Of a DNA stretch of 64,000 nt, positions 17,518 to 26,293 are shown piece after piece. A model generated the notes under the pieces. It ran no database searches, had not been told where the DNA came from, and saw nothing but the letters and a program-made list of their open reading frames with translations. The position numbers and the translations under genes were made by a program. Position 1 is the first letter of the stretch. Each line of letters starts with the position of its first letter. This DNA comes from CAXXOK01 sp035353615 (lineage in GTDB: Bacteria > Bacillota > Clostridia > Christensenellales > Aristaeellaceae). The stretch covers positions 62,001-126,000 of the forward strand of contig DAOPZY010000001.1 of NCBI GenBank assembly GCA_035353615.1. The letters run 5' to 3'.

Positions 17518-17862
17518 ATGGCCCTGTTTGGAAAAAAAGTAACCCCGGTACAAACCACCTGCAACTGCGGACACTGCGCACCGCAAGCTTCTGAACAACC
17601 CACCCAACCCACGGAAGGCCCGTCTGTTAAAGTTTTAGGCAGCGGCTGCGCCAAGTGCAACCAGTTGGAAGCTGCCACCAAAGCTGCGCTTGAGGAGCTT
17701 CACATGGATACCGCCATCGACCACGTAACAGATTTTACCAAGATTGCTGCCTACGGCGTTATGTCCACACCCGCGCTGGTTGTGGATGGCAAGGTAGTAT
17801 CCTACGGTAAAGTGCTCAGGCAGGACGAGGTGGTTGCGCTGCTTCGAAAGGTTCGCGGCTAA
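17518..17862 (+). CDS. Small thioredoxin-like (redox-active disulfide) protein
   Basis: A 114-residue protein with AAGGAGGA before ATG 17518. Residues 39-114 match the thioredoxin-fold 'redox-active disulfide protein 2' family: GSGCAKCNQLEAATKAAL gives the CxxC site, and MSTPALVVDGKVVSYGKV holds the cis-proline. An unusual N-terminal tail contains CNCGHC, a second possible metal or redox site. Families of this kind are commonly encoded beside UPF0718 permeases and ArsR regulators, as here, and may deliver reduced substrate to the permease. Confidence 0.85.
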   Translation: MALFGKKVTPVQTTCNCGHCAPQASEQPTQPTEGPSVKVLGSGCAKCNQLEAATKAALEELHMDTAIDHVTDFTKIAAYGVMSTPALVVDGKVVSYGKVLRQDEVVALLRKVRG

Positions 17863-17946
17863 CCGCATGCGCCAAGCGGATTCCTGCCGGCTTTCAACCG
17901 TTTGAAGCGGTGAAAGGCCGTATGCAAAGAGTTCTCTCCCTATTAA

Positions 17947-17983
17947 AAAGCAGTCCACGGGCATGCGCCCTGTGGACTGCTTT
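17947..17983 (+). terminator. Terminator after the ArsR operon
   Basis: AGCAGTCCAC-GGGC and GCCC-T-GTGGACTGCT form a long imperfect stem with an ATGC loop, flanked by AAAA upstream and TTT downstream, so it could work in either direction. Confidence 0.7.
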
Positions 17984-18055
17984 GCGTTCCCATGCTATCG
18001 GGGCAATTCTGGCATGGCCTGAGGAAGGGCATTTGTGAATATTTTGCCAAATGGA

Positions 18056-18106
18056 TTGACAATCGGAAAAATTGGATTATGATACACTCGATACGTATTT
18101 CGTATC
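18056..18106 (+). promoter_or_regulatory. Promoter and TetR operator of the ABC exporter operon
   Basis: TTGACA (18056-18061) and TATGAT (18078-18083) are 16 nt apart. Just downstream lies the inverted repeat GATACG-TATTT-CGTATC (18090-18106), with outer half-sites GATAC (18081) and GTAC (18111), a layout that could hold two repressor dimers. The TetR protein encoded at 19972 is the obvious ligand. Confidence 0.75.
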
Positions 18107-18130
18107 ATTCGTACATAAAGGAGCGATCCT

Positions 18131-18871
18131 ATGGCAGCCTGCGATGCGTTGGAAATTCGGGACCTTCAGGTGGGATACGGAAAACGTATTGTTTTGCATC
18201 AGGTCAACGTTACCGTTCCGCAAGGGAAGATTGTCGGAGTTCTGGGCCCTTCCGGCTCCGGAAAAACGACGCTGGTACGGTCCGTTTTGGGAGTCATCCC
18301 GATTGAATCCGGGCACATCTCCGTGTTCGGCAAGCCCGTGCCCTCTTTTTCTGCCATGGCGGAAATTGGCTACATGGCTCAGAGCGACGCGCTGTACGAC
18401 GATCTGACCTCAACAGAGCACCTGCTGTTCTTCGGTCGTCTGCAAGGGCTTAGCGCCGCCGAGGCGAAAGCCCGGGCTAAGGAGCTTTTAGCGTTTGTAG
18501 AGTTGGACGCCCATCCGGGCCAGCCTGTGCGCAACTTTTCCGGCGGCATGCGCAGGCGGCTTTCGCTCGCCATCGCGCTCATCGCGCACGCTCCCCTGCT
18601 GATTCTGGACGAGCCGACCGTTGGCATCGACCCCGTGCTTCGCCGCAAATTCTGGGATGCTTTTGAAGCGTTAAAAACGCAAGGGCGTACCCTGCTGACC
18701 ACCACGCATGTGATGGACGAAGCCGCGCGTTGCGATCGGCTCCTGATGGTACGGGACGGTCGGATCATCGCGGACGGCACGGTGAGCGAAATGCTAACCC
18801 GCACCGGTGCGGACACGCTGGAAAACGCGTTTTTGCATTTCAGCGCGATCAAAGAAAAGGAGATGGCCTGA
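18131..18871 (+). CDS. ABC exporter ATP-binding protein
   Basis: A 246-residue ATPase with Walker A GPSGSGKTT, signature FSGGMRRRLSLAIAL and Walker B LLILDEPTVGIDP followed by TTTHVMDEAARCD. The order and wording match drug or lipid exporters of the YhiH/NodI-like type. AAAGGAG lies before ATG 18131. The gene is 1 nt from the permease start and shares its transcript. The operon is probably opened when the TetR repressor binds an effector. Confidence 0.9.
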   Translation: MAACDALEIRDLQVGYGKRIVLHQVNVTVPQGKIVGVLGPSGSGKTTLVRSVLGVIPIESGHISVFGKPVPSFSAMAEIGYMAQSDALYDDLTSTEHLLFFGRLQGLSAAEAKARAKELLAFVELDAHPGQPVRNFSGGMRRRLSLAIALIAHAPLLILDEPTVGIDPVLRRKFWDAFEALKTQGRTLLTTTHVMDEAARCDRLLMVRDGRIIADGTVSEMLTRTGADTLENAFLHFSAIKEKEMA

Positions 18872-18872
18872 T

Positions 18873-19970
18873 ATGCGCGCCTGTACCGTTGCCCGCAGGG
18901 TAATCCGGCAGATTGTGAAAGACCGGCGAACCATGGCGCTGATGTTCATCGCGCCGATCGCGGTCATTTTTCTCTTGTACACCGTGCTCAATGCCGACAC
19001 GGTTCAGCCGCGGGTTATTGCCGTCGGCCTTCCGGCCGAGCTGACAGAGCAGCTGGCCCAAACATCGGAGGTAACGGAAGCCGCGGACGCAACCGCCGCG
19101 CTGGAAACGCTGCGCGGACGCGACACCGACGGGGTGGTTACTTTTTCCGATTCCGAGCTGACCCTGTTTGTGGAAGGCACCGACCCGAGCGTGACCGCTT
19201 CCATGAGCCGAAACGTCGCTTCCGCCGTCGCCGCCTATTCCGAAAAGCAGTTCGCCGAGGCGATGCGAAGCCTGACGGCCGGAAACGGCGCAGGCGCGCC
19301 TGCGAAAGCCGTGACCGCGCCGCAACCGCTGGCCGTTACCGTTAGCTACCTCAACGGTTCTGCCGATGTGACCGGTTTTGACCTGATCGCGCCGCTGCTC
19401 ATGGGTTTCTTCATTTTCTTTTTTGTGTTTTTGCTGGCCGGGGTCGCGTTTTTACGCGAGCGCACCACCGGCACGCTGGAGCGTCTGTTGGCGACTCCCG
19501 TGCGCCGTCACGAGATTGTGATGGGGTATTTTCTGGGATTCGGCGTGTTTGTGTTCTTCCAAACTATTCTCATCCAATCGTTCATGGTCAGCGTGCTTCA
19601 GGTTCCGCTCAAGGGCGATTTTTATCTGGTGGCATTGATTAACCTACTGCTGGCTGCTGGCTCGCTGGCGCTGGGCACGCTGCTATCCGCCTTTGCGCGC
19701 AATGAGTTGCAAATGTTTCAGTTTATCCCCGTGGTTATTGTGCCACAGGTGTTGTTTTGCGGGCTGTTCAGCCTGCGCGGCGCTCCCCGGTGGGTGGACT
19801 TGCTTTCCAAGGCTTTCCCCCTTACCTACGCGGCCGAGGCGCTCAATGACGTGGCGTTGCGTGGCAACGGCTTTGAAACGGTATGGCCGTGTCTGCTGGC
19901 GCTGTTTGGCTACGTTGCGGTATTCCTGTTCCTGAATACTCTGGCGCTCAAAAAGTATCGGAGGCTCTAG
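18873..19970 (+). CDS. ABC-2 family exporter permease
   Basis: A 365-residue protein that starts at ATG 18873, with GGAG 12 nt upstream. One N-terminal helix (MALMFIAPIAVIFLLYTVL) is followed by an extracytoplasmic domain of about 150 residues and then five helices, including FLRERTTGTLERLLATPVRR, the conserved ABC-2 coupling segment. This is the YhgE/YbhR-like layout of drug exporters. It pairs with the ATPase at 18131-18871. The substrate is unknown. Confidence 0.9.
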   Translation: MRACTVARRVIRQIVKDRRTMALMFIAPIAVIFLLYTVLNADTVQPRVIAVGLPAELTEQLAQTSEVTEAADATAALETLRGRDTDGVVTFSDSELTLFVEGTDPSVTASMSRNVASAVAAYSEKQFAEAMRSLTAGNGAGAPAKAVTAPQPLAVTVSYLNGSADVTGFDLIAPLLMGFFIFFFVFLLAGVAFLRERTTGTLERLLATPVRRHEIVMGYFLGFGVFVFFQTILIQSFMVSVLQVPLKGDFYLVALINLLLAAGSLALGTLLSAFARNELQMFQFIPVVIVPQVLFCGLFSLRGAPRWVDLLSKAFPLTYAAEALNDVALRGNGFETVWPCLLALFGYVAVFLFLNTLALKKYRRL

Positions 19971-19971
19971 C

Positions 19972-20556
19972 ATGCAAAGCCGACAGCGAATTATGGATGC
20001 GGCCCTCAGGCTATTTTCAACTTTGGGCTATTCCGGCGTTACCATGGAGCGTATCGCTCACGAAAGCGGCGTGGGTAAGGCGACGCTGTACCGGTATTTC
20101 GCCTCGAAGGACGAGTTAATCAACGCCTGCGTCGAATCGTTCTCCTCAGCCCTTGGCGCAAGCATCGAAGGCGTGCTGAACAGTCCATCCCTGTCTCCGC
20201 GAGAAAAAATCGCCGGTTTCCTCTCCCCCGTGGTGCGGTTTGTTTCCGGCATCAACCCCGCCGCGCTGGCTGATTTGCAGCGCAGCGCGCCCGAGGCGTA
20301 CGCGCAAATCGAACTGGCCCGCAGGCGCTTGATTTTCGGCAACATCACGCGCGTGATTAGCGAAGGGAAGGCCGCGGGGCTGTTTCGCAAGGATGTTGGC
20401 AGCGCGCTGGTTGCGCATGTGCTGATCGGCGCCATCTCCCACCTGTCCCGGCCGGAAGTGATGGAAACCCTGGCCATGCCCTTGGGCGCAATGCTCGATC
20501 AGGTGCTGAACCTGCTGTGGGAAGGCTGCTGGGACCATCCGGACGGTTCCGTCTGA
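19972..20556 (+). CDS. TetR/AcrR-family transcriptional repressor
   Basis: The 194-residue protein has the standard N-terminal helix-turn-helix (GYSGVTMERIAHESGVGKATLYRYFASKDEL) and a C-terminal ligand pocket domain with no specific match. It begins 1 nt after the permease stop, so it is the last gene of the operon it most likely represses through 18090-18106. Its last codons (DHPDGSV) lie within the first copy of a 61-bp tandem duplication. Confidence 0.9.
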   Translation: MQSRQRIMDAALRLFSTLGYSGVTMERIAHESGVGKATLYRYFASKDELINACVESFSSALGASIEGVLNSPSLSPREKIAGFLSPVVRFVSGINPAALADLQRSAPEAYAQIELARRRLIFGNITRVISEGKAAGLFRKDVGSALVAHVLIGAISHLSRPEVMETLAMPLGAMLDQVLNLLWEGCWDHPDGSV

Positions 20557-20652
20557 TCCGGCGCTGTCAGCAGCCGATTGCGGATGCCGCCGGGACCATC
20601 CGGACGGTTCTGCCTGATTTGGTGCTGTTCTCGGCCGATTGCGGATGCCGTT
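20531..20652. repeat. Tandem duplication of 61 bp across the tetR stop codon
   Basis: Copy 1 (20531-20591) and copy 2 (20592-20652) both begin GGGACCATCCGGACGGTTC and contain GCCGATTGCGGATGCCG near the end, with substitutions between. The first copy contains the tetR stop at 20554-20556. Confidence 0.75.
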
Positions 20653-20841
20653 TACCGCGCCGCTTACGGATGTGCGGTTGGCGTAGCGCATGGCGTTCTT
20701 TCAGCGGAAACCATCGGGTTTCCAAAGGAAACGCGCATCGCATTGTCGAAACTCTTGAACGGGACTTGCCGTTCGCCGCATTATTCCCCGCCATGCCCAG
20801 CGGTTTTCCGGCGTGCCCCGATACCCATTCTGTGAAGCGAG

Positions 20842-21798
20842 ATGAACCCTTCCATGATGATTTTCGAGGCCGAGCAAGTGCTTGCCCAACTGCCCATGAA
20901 AACCTGCATCGGCGTTATGGCTGACGCGATCCGCGACCTTGCGGACGGCCGGAGCAGCCAGCCCCTGCGTACGCTTTCCCAGTTGCCGGACGGTAACATT
21001 TTCGGGTTTATGCCTGCCTACCTTGGCGCGGGCGACTATTTCGGCGCAAAGATCGCCACGGTTTTCCACACCAACGCGGGCACCGGCTACCCAACCCACA
21101 TGGGGTATGTGATGCTGTTGGAGGCAAATCACGGCAGCGTGTGCGCCATGGCGGACGCGTCCGCCGTTACGCAACTGCGCACGGGCGCGGTCAGCGGCGT
21201 CGCAACCAACCTGCTGGCCCGTCAGGATGCGCATACCCTTGCCCTGATTGGTTCCGGCGCACAGGCCTGGTCCCATCTGGAAGCCATGTGCTGTGTGCGG
21301 GATATCCATGAGGTTTCCGTGTTTGACGTGGACCCCGTCCGCGCCACCCATTTTGCGGCCAAGGCCGGCGAGCGCTTCCGGATTCCCGTACGCGCGGCGA
21401 CAAGCGTAACGGACGCTACCGTAAACGCCGATATCATCTGCACGGTTACCAATGCGAAAACGCCCATACTGACCTTGGCGCAGGTGAAACCCGGCGCGCA
21501 CATCAACGCCGTTGGCGCATATTCCAAAACCACGCGCGAAATCGCCTCCGATCTGGTGGCGGCGTCCCGGCTGTATGCAGACCGCATGGATTCCATCCTG
21601 TCGGAGGGCGGCGAATTTCTGATTCCCAAATCGGAAGGGTTGTTGGATGAAAGCCATATCGTCGGGGACCTTGGCGGCCTGCTGCAAGGCCGAACCCCCG
21701 CGCGCACCGGCGAAGCGCAGATCTCGCTGTTTGACGCTCACGGCCTTGCGGTTGAGGATGTCGCGTGCGTGAAGTGGCTATACCAGCACGCGACCTGA
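20842..21798 (+). CDS. Ornithine cyclodeaminase/mu-crystallin family protein
   Basis: A 318-residue NAD(P)-dependent enzyme. The nucleotide fold is visible at LALIGSGAQAWSHLEAM with VFDVDPVRA after it. Family residues around the active site include FGAKIATVFHTN, MADASAVTQLRTGAVSGVA and AVGAYSKTTREI. Members include ornithine cyclodeaminase, alanine dehydrogenase and imine reductases, which cannot be told apart here. The ribosome binding site is weak (GAAGCGAG), so ATG 20854 is an alternative start. It converges on the peptide importer operon. Confidence 0.85.
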   Translation: MNPSMMIFEAEQVLAQLPMKTCIGVMADAIRDLADGRSSQPLRTLSQLPDGNIFGFMPAYLGAGDYFGAKIATVFHTNAGTGYPTHMGYVMLLEANHGSVCAMADASAVTQLRTGAVSGVATNLLARQDAHTLALIGSGAQAWSHLEAMCCVRDIHEVSVFDVDPVRATHFAAKAGERFRIPVRAATSVTDATVNADIICTVTNAKTPILTLAQVKPGAHINAVGAYSKTTREIASDLVAASRLYADRMDSILSEGGEFLIPKSEGLLDESHIVGDLGGLLQGRTPARTGEAQISLFDAHGLAVEDVACVKWLYQHAT

Positions 21799-21880
21799 TG
21801 TAAAGGAGAGCCTTGCCTGCGGCACCTCATGTTTGCAGATATGCGGCGTTTTCTGCCATACGGTTGCTGTTCCATCAAGC

Positions 21881-21905
21881 AAAAAACCCCCCGCCATTCG
21901 GGAGG
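21881..21905 (-). terminator. Terminator of the peptide-importer operon
   Basis: On the minus strand CCTCCCG-AATGG-CGGGGGG (one A-C mismatch) runs into TTTTTT. It is about 230 nt after the last ATPase stop. Confidence 0.7.
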
Positions 21906-21923
21906 CTCCTACCTTTCAAAGCA

Positions 21924-21975
21924 TTCGCCTCTGTGCCAAGTCAAGGTTGAAACCCTTGTCCGGCACAGAGGCGAA
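21924..21975. repeat. 14-bp perfect inverted repeat with 24-nt loop
   Basis: TTCGCCTCTGTGCC (21924-21937) and GGCACAGAGGCGAA (21962-21975) flank a loop that itself holds CAAGG and CCTTG. It lies in the 21799-22137 intergenic stretch, which otherwise shows only the terminator at 21881. Confidence 0.7.
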
Positions 21976-22137
21976 GTTATCCCCGGAGTTGGGGGCTTCC
22001 CCCCTTCCCGGATGGCACAGCCGCATAATTCAACCACGTAAACCGTCCGCTAGTTTTTGAAGCAAGCGGTATTTCTTTCCTTCCTGCACTTCAGGTTGCG
22101 GAAACTCGCGTTTCGGCCTCCCGTCTCATCCACCCGC

Positions 22138-23121
22138 TCAGCCGGCGACCGGCGACGGTTGCCCAACCGGGTGGTAGCAGGCCACCCGGTGCCCAAGCTC
22201 CACCTCCGCAAGCGGAGGCATGGCCGCGCGGCATTCGTCCGTTGCATACGGGCACCGTGGGCAGAAGCGGCAACCCGGCTTCGGGTTGATGGCGCTCGGT
22301 ACCTCGCCGGTGAGCAGGTTGGCTTTTCGCCCCTGTTCATAATCCGGATCGGGTTCCGGCGCGGCCGCCAGCAGACCAACGGTGTAAGGGTGCATGGGAT
22401 GCTCAAACAGCGTATCGGCGGGCGCGGTTTCCACCAACGTGCCCAGATACATCACCGCCACATCGTCCGCCACATGGCGCACCATCGATAGATCGTGCGC
22501 AATAAACAGGTACGTCAGCCCCAGCTGCTTTTGCAAACGCATCAGCAAATTGATCACCTGCGCCTGTATGGATACGTCCAGCGCGGAAATGGCTTCATCG
22601 CACACAATGAACTCCGGGCCTACGGAAAGGGCGCGCGCGATGCCCACGCGCTGGCGTTGCCCGCCGGAAAACTCATGCGGAAAACGGCTGGCATGCTCGC
22701 GGTTCAGCCCCACCATTTCCAACAGTTCAAATACTTTCGCGTCATATTCCGCCTTGGTTTTACACAGCCGGTGGATTTTCAGCCCCTCGCCCACAATCGC
22801 GCCTACGGTTTTTCGGGGGTCAAGGCTTGCGTAGGGGTCCTGAAACACCATCTGCATCCGGCGGCTCAGTCCTTTTTGCCGGTTGCGGGGTATGCGGTGC
22901 ACATCCTCCCCGTCAAAGAGCGCCTGCCCGCCGTCCGCGTCGTACAGGCGTAAAAGCGTGCGCCCCACCGTGGTTTTGCCGCAACCGCTTTCGCCTACCA
23001 TGCCAAGCGTTTTGCCTTTTTCAATGGTGAAGCTTACATCCTCCACGGCATGCAGCACCTGCGAATGCCCCACACGGAAATATTTCCGGAGGGATTTAAC
23101 CTCGATCAGCTTTTCAGCCAT
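22138..23121 (-). CDS. Peptide ABC importer ATPase, OppF/DppF type
   Basis: A 327-residue ATPase with Walker A GESGCGKT, signature FSGGQRQRVGIARAL and Walker B FIVCDEAISALD, plus the C-terminal oligo_HPY region with cysteines in CRFCPRCPYATDEC that can hold an iron-sulfur cluster. I start at ATG 23121 (MAEKLIEVKSLRKYF); the open frame above it is inside the upstream ATPase gene. The start overlaps the OppD-type stop by 8 nt. It is the last gene of the importer operon. Confidence 0.92.
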   Translation of the reverse strand: MAEKLIEVKSLRKYFRVGHSQVLHAVEDVSFTIEKGKTLGMVGESGCGKTTVGRTLLRLYDADGGQALFDGEDVHRIPRNRQKGLSRRMQMVFQDPYASLDPRKTVGAIVGEGLKIHRLCKTKAEYDAKVFELLEMVGLNREHASRFPHEFSGGQRQRVGIARALSVGPEFIVCDEAISALDVSIQAQVINLLMRLQKQLGLTYLFIAHDLSMVRHVADDVAVMYLGTLVETAPADTLFEHPMHPYTVGLLAAAPEPDPDYEQGRKANLLTGEVPSAINPKPGCRFCPRCPYATDECRAAMPPLAEVELGHRVACYHPVGQPSPVAG

Positions 23122-24148
23122 GCTCCCGCACCCCCTTACGCTGCGCCAGTTGCGGCGTTTCCGTTTTTGGGGCGCGCTCATCCAGCAGCCAGCAGGAAAC
23201 CAGATGGCCGTTGCCAAGGTCGGTCTGCGGCGGTTCCGCCTGCGTGCACGCGCCCATGCAATACCTGCAACGGAAGGCAAAGCCGCAGCCCGCCGGCGGG
23301 TGAAACAGGTCCGGCGGCGTGCCCGGAATGGCCGTCAACTCCTGCCGCCGGTCGCCCTCGCGGTGCGGCACGCTTTGCAAAAGCCCCCAGGTGTACGGGT
23401 GGCGGGGGTTGTAGAAAATATCGCGCACATCGCCGGTTTCCACAATTTTACCGGCGTACATCACCGCAATGCGCTGGCTTACGCGCGCCACCACGCTCAA
23501 ATCGTGCGTGATGATAACCACCGAGGCGTTCAACTCCTGTTTCAGCTCGTGCATCAGTTCCAAAATTTGCGCCTGCGTGGTCACATCCAGCGCGGTGGTC
23601 GGTTCGTCCGCAAAAAGGATGCGCGGTTTGCAGGCAAGCGCCATCGCGATCATCACACGCTGGCGCATACCGCCGGAAAACTGGTGCGGGTAACGGTTCA
23701 TATTGCGTTCCGGGCTGGGTATCCCCACTTTGCCAAGCATTTCGACCGCCCGCGCGCGGCCTTCGCGGCGGCTGATGCGCTCATGCTTGCGAATGCCTTC
23801 GATGATTTGCTTGCCGATGCGCATGGTGGGGTTCAAGCTTGTCATGGGGTCCTGAAAGATGATGGACATCTCCTTACCCCTGAGGCGGCTCATCTTTTTC
23901 GGGTTATACTGGCTGATCTCCTCGCCCAGGTAGCGGATGCTGCCGCCCACCATGCGGCCCGGCGGTTCGGGCAGCAATTTCAGGATCGCCTGCACCGATA
24001 CGGTTTTCCCGCAGCCGCTTTTCCCCACAATCGCCAGCGTTTCGCCCGCGTTCACGTGGAACGTAACGCGGCGCACCGCCTGCACCTGACCGGCATAGGT
24101 GTCAAAGGAGTATTCGAGGTTGTTCACCTCTAGGATGCGCTGTGCCAT
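23114..24148 (-). CDS. Peptide ABC importer ATPase, OppD/DppD type
   Basis: The 344-residue ATPase shows Walker A GKSGCGKT, signature FSGGMRQRVMIAMAL and Walker B ILFADEPTTALD. The C-terminal oligo_HPY domain includes the cysteine cluster CGFAFRCRYCMGAC. It begins 13 nt after the permease stop. With the 22138 product it forms the heterodimeric motor of a dipeptide, oligopeptide or nickel importer. Confidence 0.92.
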   Translation of the reverse strand: MAQRILEVNNLEYSFDTYAGQVQAVRRVTFHVNAGETLAIVGKSGCGKTVSVQAILKLLPEPPGRMVGGSIRYLGEEISQYNPKKMSRLRGKEMSIIFQDPMTSLNPTMRIGKQIIEGIRKHERISRREGRARAVEMLGKVGIPSPERNMNRYPHQFSGGMRQRVMIAMALACKPRILFADEPTTALDVTTQAQILELMHELKQELNASVVIITHDLSVVARVSQRIAVMYAGKIVETGDVRDIFYNPRHPYTWGLLQSVPHREGDRRQELTAIPGTPPDLFHPPAGCGFAFRCRYCMGACTQAEPPQTDLGNGHLVSCWLLDERAPKTETPQLAQRKGVREHG

Positions 24149-24161
24149 CTTCCCCCTCCTC

Positions 24162-25091
24162 TCACATTCTCAGCCGGGGATCCAGCGCGTCGCGCAGGCC
24201 GTCCCCGAACAGGTTAAAGGAGAGCATCGTGAGTGAAATCAAAATCGCGGGGATAAACAGTTGCGAAGGAAACACCCGAAACACCGCCACGCCCGCGTTG
24301 GCCAACTGCCCCCAACTGGGAATGGGCGGCGCGATGCCTAGCCCAATAAAGCTTAAATAGGCTTCCTGAAAAATCGCGCTGGGCACGCCCATGGTCATGG
24401 ACACCACCACAATGCCCAGCGTGTTCGGCACCAGATGGTCGAAAATCAACCGCAGGTGCGATGCGCCAAGCGTACGGGAGGCCAGTACAAACTCGCGTTC
24501 CTTCAGTTGCAGCACCAGACCGCGCACGCTGCGCGCCGTGCCCATCCACCCTGTGAGGGCAAACGCCAGCACAATGGCTACCGGCCCGGACCCGACGTAC
24601 AGCATAATCAGAATCACGTAAATCATGCCCGGGATGCACATCACAATATCAATCAGGCGCATAATCAGCATATCGATTTTGCCGCCAAAGTAGCCGGACA
24701 CGCCGCCGATGATGATGCCGATCAAGCTTGGAATCACCGAGCCAAATATGCCCACGGCCAGTGAAACCCTCGCGCCCACCCATACGCGCACCCAGATATC
24801 GCGCCCCAGCGAATCGGTGCCGAACCAATGCGCAGCGGACGGCCCCTGGTTGATTATGGCCAAATCCTGATAGCTGTAGCTGAAGGGGCTAACGATCGGG
24901 GCCAGAACGGCCAATAGCGTCATAAGGAGGATCAGCCACAGGCCAAGCATGGCTACCTTGTTTTTCAGGAGCCTGCGGCGCACGTCCGCCCAGAAGGTGA
25001 TGGACGGGCGGGAAATGTTTTCCGCCCCTGAAAGGGACAGGCCAACGGGGATAAAGGCCGCCTCCGGCAGTTGAATGGTTTCGTTTCTCAT
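24162..25091 (-). CDS. Peptide ABC importer permease, OppC/DppC type
   Basis: A 309-residue permease. A short cytosolic N-terminus is followed by one helix (MLGLWLILLMTLLAVLAPIV), then GTDSLGRDIWVRVWVGARVSL and the EAA-type loop REFVLASRTLGASHLRLIFDHLVPN that docks onto the ATPases. Five more helices complete the channel half. The start is 12 nt after the OppB-type stop. Confidence 0.92.
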   Translation of the reverse strand: MRNETIQLPEAAFIPVGLSLSGAENISRPSITFWADVRRRLLKNKVAMLGLWLILLMTLLAVLAPIVSPFSYSYQDLAIINQGPSAAHWFGTDSLGRDIWVRVWVGARVSLAVGIFGSVIPSLIGIIIGGVSGYFGGKIDMLIMRLIDIVMCIPGMIYVILIMLYVGSGPVAIVLAFALTGWMGTARSVRGLVLQLKEREFVLASRTLGASHLRLIFDHLVPNTLGIVVVSMTMGVPSAIFQEAYLSFIGLGIAPPIPSWGQLANAGVAVFRVFPSQLFIPAILISLTMLSFNLFGDGLRDALDPRLRM

Positions 25092-25103
25092 GCCGTGCCC
25101 TCC

Positions 25104-26024
25104 TTACTTCGCAATCCGGATGCGCGGATCCACCAGCCCGTACGCGATATCCACCAGAAAGTTCGCCGCCACCAGAAATGCGCCGTAGAAGATTGTCAGC
25201 CCCAGCGTGACCGTATAATCCAGCCCCGTGATGGAATTTACAAAATGTTGCCCGAGGCCGGGTATCGCAAAAATTTTCTCAATCACAAACGTGCCCATGA
25301 GTACGCTGGCGACCATCGGCCCCAGCATGGTCACGATTGGCACCAGCGCGTTGCGAATCTGGTGGAAGAACACGACGCGGCCCTCTCCAAGGCCCTTGGC
25401 GCGAGCGGTTTTCACATAATCCTGCGTGGTTACCTCCAGCATGCTGGCGCGCATCACCCGCGTCAGGCTGGCCAGCAGCGCAAGCGCCAGCGCCGCCGTG
25501 GGCAACACCGCGTATGCCTCGCCCTTCCATTGGGCAATGGGCAGAATTTTCAGCTGTACCGCAAAAATATACTGCAAAAACGTGCCCATGATAAAGCTCG
25601 GAATGGACACGCCGATCACCGATATCAGCACCGCCAGATAGTCCAGCGCCTTGCCGCGCTTTCTGGCGGAAAGTATGCCAAGGAAAAGCCCAATGGGCAG
25701 CGCAACCGCCAGCGAGCGTAACCCCAGCGAGGCGCTGACCGGGAACCCGGACGTAATGATGGAGTTGACCGTGCGGTTGGTAAATTTCATGGAATAGCCC
25801 ATATCGCCGTGTAAAAGGTTGCCCATATAGGTGATGTACTGCGTAAGCATCGGCTGATCCAAGCCGTAATAGTGGATCATCTTTTGCTGCATTTCAACCG
25901 TGAGCAATTTCTCCGTCTGGAAGGGGTTGCCCGGCAACACCCGTAAAAGAAAAAAGGAGGCTGTCGCCAGTAGCCAAAGGGTCAGGACGGAAATGACCAA
26001 TCGCCTTACAATATACTTGCCCAT
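25104..26024 (-). CDS. Peptide ABC importer permease, OppB/DppB type
   Basis: The 306-residue permease begins MGKYIVRRLVISVLTLWLLA with the usual N-terminal helix, the family motif VLPGNPF and the ATPase-docking loop DYVKTARAKGLGEGRVVFFHQIRN. Six helices are expected. It is separated from the binding-protein gene by 464 nt that hold three hairpin repeats, an unusual gap for this operon type. A TATAAT on the minus strand at 26160-26155 could provide an internal promoter. Confidence 0.92.
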   Translation of the reverse strand: MGKYIVRRLVISVLTLWLLATASFFLLRVLPGNPFQTEKLLTVEMQQKMIHYYGLDQPMLTQYITYMGNLLHGDMGYSMKFTNRTVNSIITSGFPVSASLGLRSLAVALPIGLFLGILSARKRGKALDYLAVLISVIGVSIPSFIMGTFLQYIFAVQLKILPIAQWKGEAYAVLPTAALALALLASLTRVMRASMLEVTTQDYVKTARAKGLGEGRVVFFHQIRNALVPIVTMLGPMVASVLMGTFVIEKIFAIPGLGQHFVNSITGLDYTVTLGLTIFYGAFLVAANFLVDIAYGLVDPRIRIAK

Positions 26025-26293
26025 GCTGGCCTCCCTTTGCCAAATGATGGAGCACGACGCCGACGCGCAAACCCCGCAAAAAACGCCAGCCGTAACCCCG
26101 ACGCAAAACCCGCAACAAAACGAATACCCCTAAACCCGCGTTACCGGCACACCCATTATACCGCATATCGCCGTTCGGTTCGACCCCGAAACCCAAGCAT
26201 CCAGTCAAACCCCATTTACCGAAAAAACCGCTGCCCAGTTCACACCCCCGCCCCAAGGAAAAACGAGCCAGTGAAACGCATCCCCGCCCCCCA

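Noticed and set aside
22883..24133. Plus-strand frame of 416 codons opposite the importer ATPases
   Set aside because: Both ATPases on the minus strand carry complete Walker and signature motifs.
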